Below, in pieces: positions 16,159 to 25,107 of a stretch of 37,855 nucleotides of DNA (position 1 is its first letter; every line of letters starts with the position of its first letter). This DNA is from CAVYYW01 sp963772845. GTDB taxonomy: Bacteria; Bacillota; Bacilli; Bacillales; Sporolactobacillaceae. The DNA lies in NCBI GenBank assembly GCA_963772845.1, contig CAVYYW010000025.1:1-37855 (forward strand). Direction: 5' to 3'. The notes beneath the pieces were generated by a model. The model saw only the letters and a list, made by a program, of their open reading frames with translations. It was not told where the DNA came from and searched no databases. Position numbers and translations under genes: made by a program.

Positions 16159-17370
16159 ATGAAGTTATTAACAAAGCTAAATGATCATTATGATGAGCTG
16201 GTTGAGATTCGGAGATACCTTCATCAAAATCCTGAGTTATCTTTTCTGGAGGTGGAGACAGCCAAATTTATTGCTGACTATCACCGGGAGCTTGGACTCG
16301 AGGTACGTACAGGTGTTGGAGGGAATGGCGTGGTCGCGACACTTAAAGGCGGCCGGCCAGGAAAGACAGTCGCGCTGAGAGCTGATTTTGATGCGCTTCC
16401 TATTCAGGAGGAAAATGACGTCCCTTATAAATCGACGGTGCCAAATGTGATGCACGCATGCGGTCATGACGGGCACACGGCTACGCTTTTAGTCCTTGCA
16501 AAAGTACTTAATAGTATGAAGGAAGATATCGAGGGATCGATTGTTTTTATTCATCAGCATGCAGAGGAGTTATTGCCTGGCGGTGCCGTCGCCATGATCG
16601 AAGATGGCTGCCTGGATGGGGTGGATGTCATTTTTGGGAACCATCTTCAGGCCAATACGCCGTTAGGAGAAGTCATCTGCCGGCCAGGGGCCTTGCAGGC
16701 AGCGGCTGACAGCTACGAAATCACCGTTCAGGGAAAAGGAGGGCACGGCGCACAGCCGCACTTGACGAAAGATGCGATTGTGATCGCTTCACAGATTGTT
16801 CTCGATTTGCAGCAAATCGTCAGCAGGCGAGTGGATCCTCTCGAAAATGCGGTCGTTTCTGTCGGTTCCTTTGAAGGGAAAAATGCCTTCAATGTCATAG
16901 CCGATAAAGTGGTGCTGCGCGGCACGGTTCGAACCTTCAATGACGAGGTTCGAAAAGCGATTGAACAGGAAATGGAGAGGGTTGTTAAGGGAGCCTGTGT
17001 CTCGTCGGATGCCTCTTATACCTTTAATTACACGTGGGGTTATCCCCCTTTGATCAATCATGCCGAAGAAACGGCATTCGTAGCGGAAACAGCAAAGCAA
17101 ATTCCGGAGGTGCTTCATGTAACAGAAGGCCGTCCTGTTATGGCAGGCGAAGATTTTTCCTATTACTTACAGCATGTTAAAGGCTGCTTTTTTCAAACAG
17201 GCGCTAAATTAGCGGATCGAGAAACTGCTTATCCACATCATCATCCGAAATTTGATTTTGATGAGGAGGCATTATTAATCGCCGCTGAACTGCTGGGTCA
17301 AGCCACACTGGATTATTTGAAGCTGCAAGGGACTGAGAGGAAGACAAAGCATGGAACGGCTATAAAATAA
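16159..17370 (+). CDS. M20-family amidohydrolase, second enzyme of the operon
   Basis: This 403-residue M20D enzyme is clearly paralogous to the one at 13720. It has 'MHACGHDGHTATLL', 'HAEELLPGGAVAMI', the lid-domain 'GKGGHGAQPHLTKDA', 'AGEDFSYYLQ' and 'HHHPKFDFDEEAL', so the metal and catalytic residues are intact. It starts 18 bases after the DUF3100 stop, behind AAAGGAG. Two different M20 enzymes flanking one transporter suggest two related acyl or amide substrates, or one enzyme with amino-acid and one with peptide preference. This cannot be resolved here. The C-terminal tail (TERKTKHGTAIK) is unusually basic. Confidence 0.9.
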   Translation: MKLLTKLNDHYDELVEIRRYLHQNPELSFLEVETAKFIADYHRELGLEVRTGVGGNGVVATLKGGRPGKTVALRADFDALPIQEENDVPYKSTVPNVMHACGHDGHTATLLVLAKVLNSMKEDIEGSIVFIHQHAEELLPGGAVAMIEDGCLDGVDVIFGNHLQANTPLGEVICRPGALQAAADSYEITVQGKGGHGAQPHLTKDAIVIASQIVLDLQQIVSRRVDPLENAVVSVGSFEGKNAFNVIADKVVLRGTVRTFNDEVRKAIEQEMERVVKGACVSSDASYTFNYTWGYPPLINHAEETAFVAETAKQIPEVLHVTEGRPVMAGEDFSYYLQHVKGCFFQTGAKLADRETAYPHHHPKFDFDEEALLIAAELLGQATLDYLKLQGTERKTKHGTAIK

Positions 17371-17394
17371 AAATTGTTAAGGATGGTGTTCAGA

Positions 17395-18663
17395 TTGGTC
17401 TACACATTAGTGAAAAACGGAACGCTTATTGATGGACGAGGCGGTGAGCCGGTGCATGATGCAGCCGTGCTGATTAAGGACAACCGGATTGAAGCAGTCG
17501 GAAAATGGAAGGATCTTATTCTTCCAAACGAAGACATTGAGGTGATCGATGCGGAAGACGGCTATCTGCTTCCTGGATTGATTGATACCCACGTCCATCT
17601 CATGATGGAAGTGCAGGATCAGCGAAAAACACTTGCTGAGCCGTTCTCATACCGTTTTTTCCAGGGCATGCAGTACATGAAGCGGACGGTAGAAGTCGGT
17701 ATTACAACGGTACGCGATGCCGGCTTTACGGATATTGGCGTAAAAGAAGCGGTAGAAAAGGGACTGGTTGTCGGCCCGCGCATGCAGATCAGCATTAACC
17801 CGCTGACCATAACCGGCGGCCATGGCGATTCATGGATGCGTTCTGGTCACGATCTGACGCGTGTCACCTATCCTGGCATGCCGAGCGGCTTATGTGATGG
17901 ACCTGAGCAGGTGCGCCAAAAGGTGAGAGAAATGCTGAGAGCGGGCGCTGATATCGTAAAAGTCCATGCAACAGGCGGGGTAATGAGCCCGACCGATCAT
18001 CCGGAATTCACACAGTTCTCTCAGGAGGAGCTTGAGATCATGGTGCAGGAAGCACACTTCCGGCGAGGGGCGAAAGTTATGGCTCACGCTCAGGGAGCGG
18101 AAGGTGTAAAAAATGCCGTCCGGGCAGGCATTCACTCGATTGAACATGGCATTTACCTTGATGATGAAGCGATTGAATTAATGCTCGAGCATGGGACCTA
18201 TCTCGTTCCAACTTTGCTCGCTCCGGTTGCCGTACTTGAAGCCGGAGAAAATTCTGAAGACATGCCGGCGCATGCGATTGAAAAAGCCCGCGAAGTGGTT
18301 GATATTCACCGTGAAAGCGTCGCGAAAGCCTTTAAGTCAGGTGTGAAAATCGCTATGGGAACAGATGCAGGCGTTATGCCGCATGGCACCAATCTGCGTG
18401 AACTCGGTCTGATGTGCAATATTGGCATGTCGCCAATGCAGGCACTGGTGGCCACAACTAAGGTGGCGTCAGAATGCATGGGCTGGGAGGACCGGGTAGG
18501 GACTCTTGAAAAAGGGAAGCTTGCCGACCTGGTGATCACGAGGACAAACCCGGTTGAAGACATCCGCTCACTCGAAAATGCCAGAAACATCGTAACGGTC
18601 ATAAAAGAAGGCCAGATCAAAAAAGATTTACGAGATACAGCCAAGCAATTGGTTACGCTGTAA
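17395..18663 (+). CDS. Amidohydrolase-superfamily metal-dependent hydrolase (imidazolonepropionase/prolidase-like)
   Basis: This cytosolic TIM-barrel hydrolase of about 422 residues has the full metal set: 'DTHVHL' (HxH, near residue 62), a Lys in 'DIVKVHATGG' (likely carbamylated bridge), His in 'VMAHAQGAEG', His in 'SIEHGIYL' and Asp in 'MGTDAGVMPHG'. It fits the group of Xaa-Pro/Xaa-Arg dipeptidases and related N-acyl hydrolases ('LVKNGTLIDGRG' start, 'GKLADLVI' end). I prefer TTG 17395, preceded by AAGGATGGTG at good spacing, over TTG 17374 or ATG 17383. It is the last gene of the M20 operon, followed at once by a strong terminator, and probably acts on the same compound class. Confidence 0.88.
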   Translation: MVYTLVKNGTLIDGRGGEPVHDAAVLIKDNRIEAVGKWKDLILPNEDIEVIDAEDGYLLPGLIDTHVHLMMEVQDQRKTLAEPFSYRFFQGMQYMKRTVEVGITTVRDAGFTDIGVKEAVEKGLVVGPRMQISINPLTITGGHGDSWMRSGHDLTRVTYPGMPSGLCDGPEQVRQKVREMLRAGADIVKVHATGGVMSPTDHPEFTQFSQEELEIMVQEAHFRRGAKVMAHAQGAEGVKNAVRAGIHSIEHGIYLDDEAIELMLEHGTYLVPTLLAPVAVLEAGENSEDMPAHAIEKAREVVDIHRESVAKAFKSGVKIAMGTDAGVMPHGTNLRELGLMCNIGMSPMQALVATTKVASECMGWEDRVGTLEKGKLADLVITRTNPVEDIRSLENARNIVTVIKEGQIKKDLRDTAKQLVTL

Positions 18664-18679
18664 GATTAGAAGGTCTGTA

Positions 18680-18710
18680 GAGTGCGGGGAAATCTCCGCA
18701 CTCTTTTTTT
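18680..18710 (+). terminator. Intrinsic terminator of the amidohydrolase operon
   Basis: GAGTGCGG / CCGCACTC stem with an 8-base loop, followed by seven T residues, 17 bases after the last stop of the operon. Confidence 0.92.
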
Positions 18711-18711
18711 G

Positions 18712-19020
18712 TGGCGACTGAAAAAGTCCCCGGTGTCGTCATGGCTGTTGATCGTGTTGATTTCTGCTCTAGGCTGCTCGCTTTCCACGGGCACGGCCTC
18801 GGCTAACTTTGGCGCGGTCTCTTTGGCACCAAAGTGGATCTTCGGACGCGTGCTGTTAACGCCACTGAAAAAGTCCCTTTTTGCCGTCATGACGGGCTGA
18901 GCTTCGGGCCAGACTGCTCGCTTGCCGCGGGCACGGCCTCGAGCCTAACCTCGCGCATATAGGCCTGAAATGTGCGCTAATGTGGGTCTTCGGCTGCGTT
19001 CGCTGTTCCCGTCAGGCGTC
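18712..19020. repeat. GC-rich interspersed repeat block, two degenerate tandem units
   Basis: Two units each open with ACTGAAAAAGTCCC (18719 and 18865) and share GGGCACGGCCTCG and GGATCTTCGG/GGGTCTTCGG blocks. The first unit has an inverted partner at 20049-20180. Such G+C-richer dispersed repeats are common in Bacillales intergenic regions. No credible gene is present, and 19021-19461 also shows none, only further diverged fragments (the 19195-19250 stretch resembles 19880-19930). Confidence 0.65.
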
Positions 19021-19461
19021 TCGAACGCTTCCCGGCAGTCGGCGTGTTCGTTGCTTATGGATGCATTTCAGGAGTCCTTTCTGGCTACGGAAATTCAGCG
19101 ATCATCAGCGGATCAGGAAGCTATTCTTTAATTAAATCTTAGCAGCACAGATCAAATGAACGTGAGGAATTTTCTCAGCGGCTTCACTGCTAATCCTGCA
19201 GGACCTTGAAAAAACATCCTTGAATTCCACCCCGCACGAAGAAAATGCAAAGCATTCCATCATAAGATGGAAGTGCTCAGGTATTTCAAGTAAGCTTTCA
19301 ATAAGCACGTGCATTTTCGAGGCGTCTCGTGTTAACTACTCCAATCAGCCAAAATGTCGAAGTTGAGTCGTATTAATTTTCCTTTAGGCTAAAAATGAGT
19401 TAACTTTTTGCTTGCGACTCCCCAAAAGATTCGCTATGAGGCTTAATAAATCCGAGCAATA

Positions 19462-19768
19462 AATGAGCGGTGCGCTTTGCCGCACCGTTTCAACTGTATT
19501 ATAAAAAATTCAAATAAGGTATGAAAAATCATCAGTTTATTAGGATTTTTCATGATATAAAGCTGATTTATGCAAGATTTAACAAAAATCAGCATCCGAA
19601 TCGGTCTTGAACGTGCTTCGGGAGGTCGTGGAACCGTTCCCACTGGGATGCTATTGTCCAATTTCAGAATTTGCTTGCCACTTTTGATGATTTACTGTCC
19701 ACTTTCAATGATTTACTGTCCACTTCTGAGATTTACTTGCCACTTCCCTAATTTTCCCTTTTATCCGT
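19462..19768. repeat. Interspersed ~0.3 kb structured repeat, copy 3
   Basis: This is a diverged copy of the elements at 11143 and 11512. It has the same GAGCGGTGCG opening, GAAAAATC / GATTTTTC hairpin, GAACCGTTCCCA block and TGTCCACTT array in the same order and orientation. It lies about 8 kb from the others. Confidence 0.75.
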
Positions 19769-19772
19769 AATT

Positions 19773-19800
19773 AAAATCACCAGTTCACACTGGTGATTTT
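19773..19800. terminator. Perfect 12-bp hairpin with A/T flanks, possible bidirectional terminator
   Basis: AAAATCACCAGT / ACTGGTGATTTT with a TCAC loop, directly after repeat copy 3. No gene ends here on either strand, so it is either an orphan terminator or part of the repeat-element cargo. Confidence 0.6.
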
Positions 19801-20048
19801 GATTGGTAGCCGCTGAAACCTAAGGGCCGAGCTTCATCCATACATTTGCGCTGTGGAGTTTCGCCTGGTTCGCTGTTTCCGCAGGACTTGAAACGTCATC
19901 CTTGAATCTTCACAGCACGATGAAAATGCGGTCGCCATAAGCAGCGGTTGGAGCCCGCCATGGGCTAAAAACCTGAATTAAGGGCATAAAATACGTTGAT
20001 TGAAGCGAAAGGTGCGAGACTCCTCGAAAATGCCCATGCTTATTGAAA

Positions 20049-20180
20049 GCAAGAAATACCTGAGACTCCTGCGGAAACAGCACGCGTCCGAAGATCCACT
20101 TTGGCGGACAAAGAAATCACGCCAAAGTTAGCTGAGGCCGTGCCCGCGGAAAGCAAGGGTATTTCTACTTTCATGTCAGC
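20049..20180. repeat. GC-rich interspersed repeat, inverted copy
   Basis: Read on the minus strand, this matches 18770-18860: GGGCACGGCCTC, CTAACTTTGGCG and GTGGATCTTCGGACGCGTGC in the same order. The stretch 19801-20434 has no gene that I can support. Confidence 0.65.
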
Positions 20181-20434
20181 GCCACATTTGATTAAAGCGT
20201 GAGGAGGCTCACAGTCCGCCCACGGAAAGCGAGTGCCTGAAACGCAAATCAACAACCACTACGATGTCGGGGAATTTTTTCAGCAGCCATCTCCTCGCCT
20301 CGCAGGCTATTACAGCGCTGCCATTTTTTGGGGAAGGAAAGAGATAAATCGGTAAAATCATGATAAAGCTGTTTCAGTTCATAGAATGAGGGGCAACGTT
20401 TTTATAAAGACGTTATATAAAGGGGGATGTCGGG

Positions 20435-21229
20435 ATGAAGAATGTGACGGTCGCAGCCATTCAAATGGATTGTATACTAGGGGAAAAGCAGCCGAATCTT
20501 GAAAAAGCTGCTCAATATATTAAGCAGGCTGCAGGCAAAGGGGCTGAGCTGATTACGCTCCCAGAACTTTTCAGCACGGGTTATCGAACAGAAGCAGAGG
20601 ACAGGCAGCTCGCTGAGCAAATTCCCGGTTTCACGACAGAGTGGCTCAAGGATAAGTCTAAGAAATACCAGGTTTATTTAGCTGGCGCGATATTAGAATA
20701 TGATCCTGTCGAAGAACAAATCTATGATACATGCATTCTCACTGGTCCTGAAGGTTACATTGGAAAATATCGCAAAACGCATCTATGGAACAATGAAAAG
20801 GAGCGGTTTTCTAGAGGGGATGACCTTCCAGTATTTAAAACGGCAATAGGCACGATTGGTCTGCAGATTTGCTATGAGATCGGTTTTCCGGAAATTAGCC
20901 GCATTATGGCATTAAAAGGAGCTGAGATCATCGTCTGCACCTCCGCTTTTGGGATGCCGCGACTCTACGCTTGGGAGCTGGCAACTCAGTCGCGTGCCCT
21001 TGAAAACGGGGCTTTCTTGATCGCTGCAAACCGTACTGGTACGGATAAAGGAACGACGTTTGCGGGACATAGCCGAATTGTTAATCCCCAAGGCAGCATT
21101 TTTGCCACATTAAAAGAAGAAGAAGGCTACGTTATCCAAACGTTGAATCTCGAAGAAATCCTGGCACAACGGGAAAGAATACCCTATTTATCCGATCACA
21201 ATAAAGCGTTATACATGAAGAACCTATAA
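20435..21229 (+). CDS. Carbon-nitrogen hydrolase (nitrilase superfamily)
   Basis: This 264-residue enzyme has the complete Glu-Lys-Cys triad: E44 in 'LPELFSTGY', K114 in 'KYRKTHLW' and C146 in 'QICYEIGFPE'. The family hydrolyses nitriles, amides or carbamyl compounds through a cysteine thioester; cytosolic aliphatic amidase or N-carbamoyl hydrolase activity is plausible. The gene stands alone between the repeat block and gtaB, with AAAGGGGGATG ahead of the ATG. Nearby M20 and amidohydrolase genes suggest amide catabolism, but the repeat block and a terminator separate them, so a direct link is inference. Confidence 0.9.
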   Translation: MKNVTVAAIQMDCILGEKQPNLEKAAQYIKQAAGKGAELITLPELFSTGYRTEAEDRQLAEQIPGFTTEWLKDKSKKYQVYLAGAILEYDPVEEQIYDTCILTGPEGYIGKYRKTHLWNNEKERFSRGDDLPVFKTAIGTIGLQICYEIGFPEISRIMALKGAEIIVCTSAFGMPRLYAWELATQSRALENGAFLIAANRTGTDKGTTFAGHSRIVNPQGSIFATLKEEEGYVIQTLNLEEILAQRERIPYLSDHNKALYMKNL

Positions 21230-21390
21230 CATCAAAAAACTAAGACAGTATCGTTCCGTAAAGCTGCTGTAAAGAATTTTTACCATTAATCAGCCTAATA
21301 TTAAAAATTTGTAAATTTACATCATGAGATCCTCGTGGATACGTTATAATTGAAGAGAATTATTCAGAATAACTCACGGGGGTTGAAGCA

Positions 21391-22275
21391 ATGAGTAAAA
21401 TTCGTAAAGCGATTATTCCGGCTGCTGGCCTTGGGACAAGATTCCTTCCTGCTACAAAGGCAATGCCAAAAGAAATGCTGCCGATTGTCGATAAACCGAC
21501 CATTCAATACATTGTGGAAGAAGCGATTGAGGCGGGGATTGAAGATATTATTATCGTTACGGGTAAAGGGAAACGGGCAATCGAGGATCACTTCGATATC
21601 AATTTTGAACTGGAAGAGAACCTTAAAGCTAAAGGCAAGCTGGAGCTTCTTGAAAAAGTCCAGCAGTCCGGGAAGGTAGAGATCCATTACATACGTCAAA
21701 AAGAGCCGCTTGGCCTTGGTCATGCTGTTTGGTGCGCCAGAAAGTTCATTGGTGACGATCCGTTCGCAGTCCTGCTTGGGGATGACATCGTGGAAGCGGA
21801 TCAGCCGTGTATCGGGCAGCTTATGGAGCAGTATGATAAAACCGGTCAATCAGTGATTGGTGTCATGGAAGTACCCGAAAATGAGACGGACCGTTATGGG
21901 ATCATTGATCCGTCATCAAACAACGGACCGTTATACAGCGTGAACAAATTTGTTGAAAAACCGAAAGAAAATGCGCCGTCCAATCTGGCTATTATCGGTC
22001 GGTACGTCCTGTCCCCTCAGATTTTTGATTTTCTAGCAAATCAGGATATCGGTGCGGGTGGAGAAATTCAATTGACGGACGCGATTCAAAAATTGAATGA
22101 ACAAGAGGGCGTCAACGCCTTGGATTTTGAAGGGGAACGATACGATGTCGGGGAGAAAATTGGTTTTGTCTTGACCACGCTCGCCTTTGCCCTGAAGGAT
22201 GAAAGCATCAGAGGCGATGTCCTAAAAGGCATTGACCAGATTCTTAGTGACCTGCAAGCTAAAGAGAATAGATAA
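21391..22275 (+). CDS. gtaB: UTP-glucose-1-phosphate uridylyltransferase
   Basis: This 294-residue GalU/GtaB enzyme makes UDP-glucose from UTP and glucose-1-phosphate for teichoic acid glucosylation, glycolipids and exopolysaccharide. The nucleotide-binding signature 'GLGTRFLPATKAMPKEMLP' lies at residues 14-32. 'GHAVWCARKFIGDDPFAVLLGDD' (near 110-132; metal/uridine site), 'FVEKP' and 'GEIQLTDAI' are all present, and length is standard. Start ATG follows GGGGGTTGAAG. A TATAAT lies about 40 bases upstream, without a clear -35. The last third of this gene and its terminator are repeated as a relic at 27736-28005. Confidence 0.96.
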   Translation: MSKIRKAIIPAAGLGTRFLPATKAMPKEMLPIVDKPTIQYIVEEAIEAGIEDIIIVTGKGKRAIEDHFDINFELEENLKAKGKLELLEKVQQSGKVEIHYIRQKEPLGLGHAVWCARKFIGDDPFAVLLGDDIVEADQPCIGQLMEQYDKTGQSVIGVMEVPENETDRYGIIDPSSNNGPLYSVNKFVEKPKENAPSNLAIIGRYVLSPQIFDFLANQDIGAGGEIQLTDAIQKLNEQEGVNALDFEGERYDVGEKIGFVLTTLAFALKDESIRGDVLKGIDQILSDLQAKENR

Positions 22276-22283
22276 ATAACATG

Positions 22284-22317
22284 AAAAGCGTCGAGCCAAT
22301 GGCTCGGCGCTTTTTTT
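22284..22317 (+). terminator. Intrinsic terminator of gtaB
   Basis: AAAGCGTCGAGCC / GGCTCGGCGCTTT stem with an AAT loop and seven T residues. A near-identical copy exists at 27969-28002. The following 22318-22526 holds no gene or structure that I can support. Confidence 0.93.
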
Positions 22318-22526
22318 AAATGAAATTCATAAGACTAATTTCCATTGGCGATAAATTAAAGTTGGAGGAAGGTCATTGCTTCCACGGTGAAGCATGATTT
22401 TGATCAACTTTCTCTCGATGGAGGGGATGTCGTTAATTTGAAGTAGAATCGGGTGTGGTAAGAGGATACGGCGGGGGAATTAACGAGCAGGCGGAGCAGC
22501 GACATAAATATTGCATCTGGAACGTA

Positions 22527-22560
22527 CAAAAAGCCGAGCTGCGGTTGAGCACAGCCGGAC
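22527..22560 (-). terminator. Intrinsic terminator of the nagB operon
   Basis: On the minus strand, GTCCGGCTGTG pairs with CGCAGCTCGGC (a few wobble/mismatch pairs), followed by TTTTTG, 11 bases after the nagB stop. Confidence 0.75.
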
Positions 22561-22570
22561 CTTTGTTTTC

Positions 22571-23290
22571 TTATTTTAATTCAAGGGTCAAATGATCAAC
22601 CATGACCTCTGAATTAGAATGGTGCTGAAGGATTGATGCCGGAACAGCTTCCGTTACGTCGCCATCAAGCGCCTGATGAATAATGTCTCTTTTCTTCGTT
22701 CCTTTTGCCATGAGAATGACATGTTGTGATTCCATGACATGTTTAAGGCCAAGTGTTATGCCCTTATTGAGTGACTGTTCGGATTGAAAATACTTTTGCC
22801 CAACGGTTTGTGTTGTTTTATCCAATTGAATAACGTGGGCATAGCTTTCAAAAGAAGCACCTGGTTCATTAAACCCGATATGGCCATTGAGACCGATTCC
22901 TAAAAGCATCAAATCGATCGGACCATTCTTCGCTAAAAATGTATTCATGTTTGTAAGCTCTGAATTTAAATCCTGTGCGGCTCCATCAAAAAAATGAATA
23001 TGATCCTCTGGAATGGCTAGGGGTTCGAATAAATAGTGGTTCAATGTATACCGGCAGCTTCCAGCATCGCTTTTGCTAAGTCCGACCCATTCATCCAAAC
23101 CGACAAACTGGATATCTTTAAAGACTTCCTTCGCCCTCGGCATTTTTGTTAAAAGAGTAAAGGTTTTCACAGGTGTATCACCGGCAGCAAGACACAGGAT
23201 TGCGTTTGGCTTTTCCTTGGCAACTTGATAAATCGCCTCTGCGACCCCTTGATCAAGCTTTTCTTCTGTTTCAAATGACATAACATTCAT
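22571..23290 (-). CDS. nagB: Glucosamine-6-phosphate deaminase
   Basis: This 239-residue NagB-type enzyme converts glucosamine-6-phosphate to fructose-6-phosphate plus ammonia. It shows the phosphate-binding 'LAAGDTPVKTF', 'FVGLDEWVGL' (catalytic Asp region) and the signature 'LGIGLNGHIGFNEPG' with the active-site His. Length is that of the Gram-positive short form. ATG overlaps the upstream permease stop in an ATGA arrangement, so it is translationally coupled and last in the ROK/ABC operon. This argues that the importer carries an amino sugar such as GlcNAc/GlcN oligomers. No nagA is present here. Confidence 0.93.
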   Translation of the reverse strand: MNVMSFETEEKLDQGVAEAIYQVAKEKPNAILCLAAGDTPVKTFTLLTKMPRAKEVFKDIQFVGLDEWVGLSKSDAGSCRYTLNHYLFEPLAIPEDHIHFFDGAAQDLNSELTNMNTFLAKNGPIDLMLLGIGLNGHIGFNEPGASFESYAHVIQLDKTTQTVGQKYFQSEQSLNKGITLGLKHVMESQHVILMAKGTKKRDIIHQALDGDVTEAVPASILQHHSNSEVMVDHLTLELK

Positions 23291-24136
23291 TCTTTAACCC
23301 CTCCAGCATACATTCCTTGTACGAGATATTTTTGAAAGACCATTGCGATAATAAAAGGAGGAAGGCAGGCGAGAATTCCTCCGGTTGTGACCATGCCGTA
23401 ATCGACGGCGTTCTTCCCGCTGAATTCACTGATCGCAACAGAGATGGTCTTAGCATCCAGGTTGGATGTGAAGAGCAGTGCATATAGAAATTCGTCCCAT
23501 GATAAAAGAAAACTTAGTATCGCTGTGGCAATTAAACCTGGCCTTACGATCGGGAGGATAACGAACCACAGTGTTTGAAATCTGTTGCAGCCATCAATTG
23601 CAGCAGCTTCTTCATAGCTTTTTGAAAAGGAAGCAAAATAACTTTGCATGACCCAAATAACGAATGGGATTACGAGTGTCAAATCTACCAATATAAGAGT
23701 CCACTTGTGATTCAGCATATGCAGATTGCTTAGAAAGAGATAGAGCGGAATGACAATGACCACAGGCGGAATCATATAGGTGAATAAAAACAAATAGATA
23801 AGTGATTCTCTGAAAGCGGAATTTCAGCCGAGCAAACGCATAGGCTGCGAGACCGCCGATAAATAAAGCAACGATCATGACACTGATTGAAATTTCAATT
23901 GAGTTAAGCATCGCTATTTTAAATGTATGGGCGGCATTATTATTTGGATTGACGAAAATATCAATATAGCGTTGAAAGGTGATATGCTTGGGTATCCATT
24001 TTAAAGGAACGCTTGTTAAATCACTCTGATAAGAGATGCTCGATATAAACAGCCAGCCAATAGGGGCGAGAACGCCAAAAGCGACACAGACAGCAAATAA
24101 ATATTGGACCGTTCTTAATAATTTGCTGGTTCTCAT
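23287..24136 (-). pseudogene. Sugar ABC transporter permease (MalG type), frameshifted
   Basis: This is a MalG/CUT1-family inner permease. The N-terminal half (24136 to about 23790) ends 'AYAFARLKFRFQRITYLF'; the C-terminal half, in the next frame, begins 'FLFTYMIPPVVIVIPLYL' and carries the EAA loop 'YEEAAAIDGCNRFQTLWFVILP' region that docks the ATPase. Removing one base in the CTATTTGTTTTTATTC stretch (near 23785-23795) gives the usual 14 residues between 'RLKF' and 'MIP' and a product of about 282 residues. ATGA overlaps couple it to genes on both sides. No ATPase is encoded in the operon, so a shared MsmX-type ATPase is likely. The shift may be a sequence error. Confidence 0.85.
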
Positions 24137-25011
24137 GGTGTCTCACTCCTCAAGGTTCTGACGTAGAGAATCGTTAATAGCAGGATCATGAGTGCGATTA
24201 AGTAAGAAATAGTGGCACCGCTCGAATAGTCCAATTCTGTAAAAGCGTTGATGTAAGCCTGATAAGTCAAGGTAAGAGTTCCATTTGCTGGTCCCCCTCG
24301 TGTCGTTGCATAAATTAAATCAAAGACTTTAAAGGCTTCCATTGTCCTCATAACAACCAATACGAGAATCGTAGGCTTTAAATAGGGCAGAGTTATAAAA
24401 AAGAATCGTTTGAAAAGTCCTGCACCGTCAATGGCTGCTGCTTCATAGATGCTTTTATTTCTAAGCTGAAGCGCTGCGAGAAAGAAGATGACGATTAACG
24501 GTGTCATTTTCCAGGCATCAGCGAGAATAATCATATTGAGGGCAAGCCAAGGTGTTCCTAACCAAGAATGATAGTGGTCAATAATGCCTAATTGGCTCAA
24601 AAAAGCATTGAGTGCGCCATAATCTGGATGATAGATCCATTTCCATAATGCGCCGTTTACAATGGTTGGCACGGCCCATGGCAAAATAATAATCGCTCTT
24701 AGAAACCTTTTTCCGTATAGATCTTCATCTAACAATAAAGCGATTAATAATCCGAATCCTAATTCAATAATAATAGAGACGACCGTGAAATAGCCTGTTC
24801 TAAATGTGGTCATCCAAAATTCATGATCGGACAGAACGCTAAGATAATTCTTTAATCCAACAAAGCTTCCATAATGGTTGGACATAATATTCAAATCTTT
24901 AAGACTGTATATAAGTGTGGTTATGAGCGGGAATAGCACAATACCAAAGACCACAATAACTGCTGGCAGTATAATCAAATATGCAAATCGCTGCTCCTTC
25001 ACAGAAATCAC
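24133..25011 (-). CDS. Sugar ABC transporter permease (MalF type)
   Basis: This 292-residue CUT1-family permease has six membrane segments and the EAA motif 'IYEAAAIDGAGLFKRFFFITLPYL' region near residue 190. It pairs with the MalG-type permease encoded next (ATGA overlap at 24133-24136). It lies 96 bases downstream of the binding-protein gene, with a hairpin between them that probably lowers permease expression relative to the binding protein. Transport of an amino-sugar saccharide is inferred from nagB. Confidence 0.92.
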   Translation of the reverse strand: MISVKEQRFAYLIILPAVIVVFGIVLFPLITTLIYSLKDLNIMSNHYGSFVGLKNYLSVLSDHEFWMTTFRTGYFTVVSIIIELGFGLLIALLLDEDLYGKRFLRAIIILPWAVPTIVNGALWKWIYHPDYGALNAFLSQLGIIDHYHSWLGTPWLALNMIILADAWKMTPLIVIFFLAALQLRNKSIYEAAAIDGAGLFKRFFFITLPYLKPTILVLVVMRTMEAFKVFDLIYATTRGGPANGTLTLTYQAYINAFTELDYSSGATISYLIALMILLLTILYVRTLRSETP

Positions 25012-25022
25012 CTCTTAAGTTT

Positions 25023-25047
25023 GAAAAGGGGCAATAACGCCCCTTTC
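25023..25047 (-). terminator. Intercistronic hairpin between binding protein and permease genes
   Basis: On the minus strand, GAAAGGGGC and GCCCCTTTTC form a strong stem with loop GTTATT. A short T tract makes it a partial terminator or RNA-stabilising 3' end for the binding-protein message, typical of sugar ABC operons. Confidence 0.65.
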
Positions 25048-25107
25048 AGACTGATAACAAGCGGCTCTGCCCATTATTCATTTGGCAGATGCCTGTTATA
25101 TGATGCT

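Noticed and set aside
18682..18900. Short frames in the GC-rich repeat block, one with a hydrophobic start resembling a signal peptide
   Set aside because: They begin inside the operon terminator and consist of repeat sequence that recurs inverted at 20049-20180.
21364..21849. Minus-strand open frame opposite gtaB
   Set aside because: It is a shadow of a highly conserved gene, with no start signal.
22318..22526. Small gene between gtaB and nagB
   Set aside because: No frame with a start, ribosome site and plausible composition was found.
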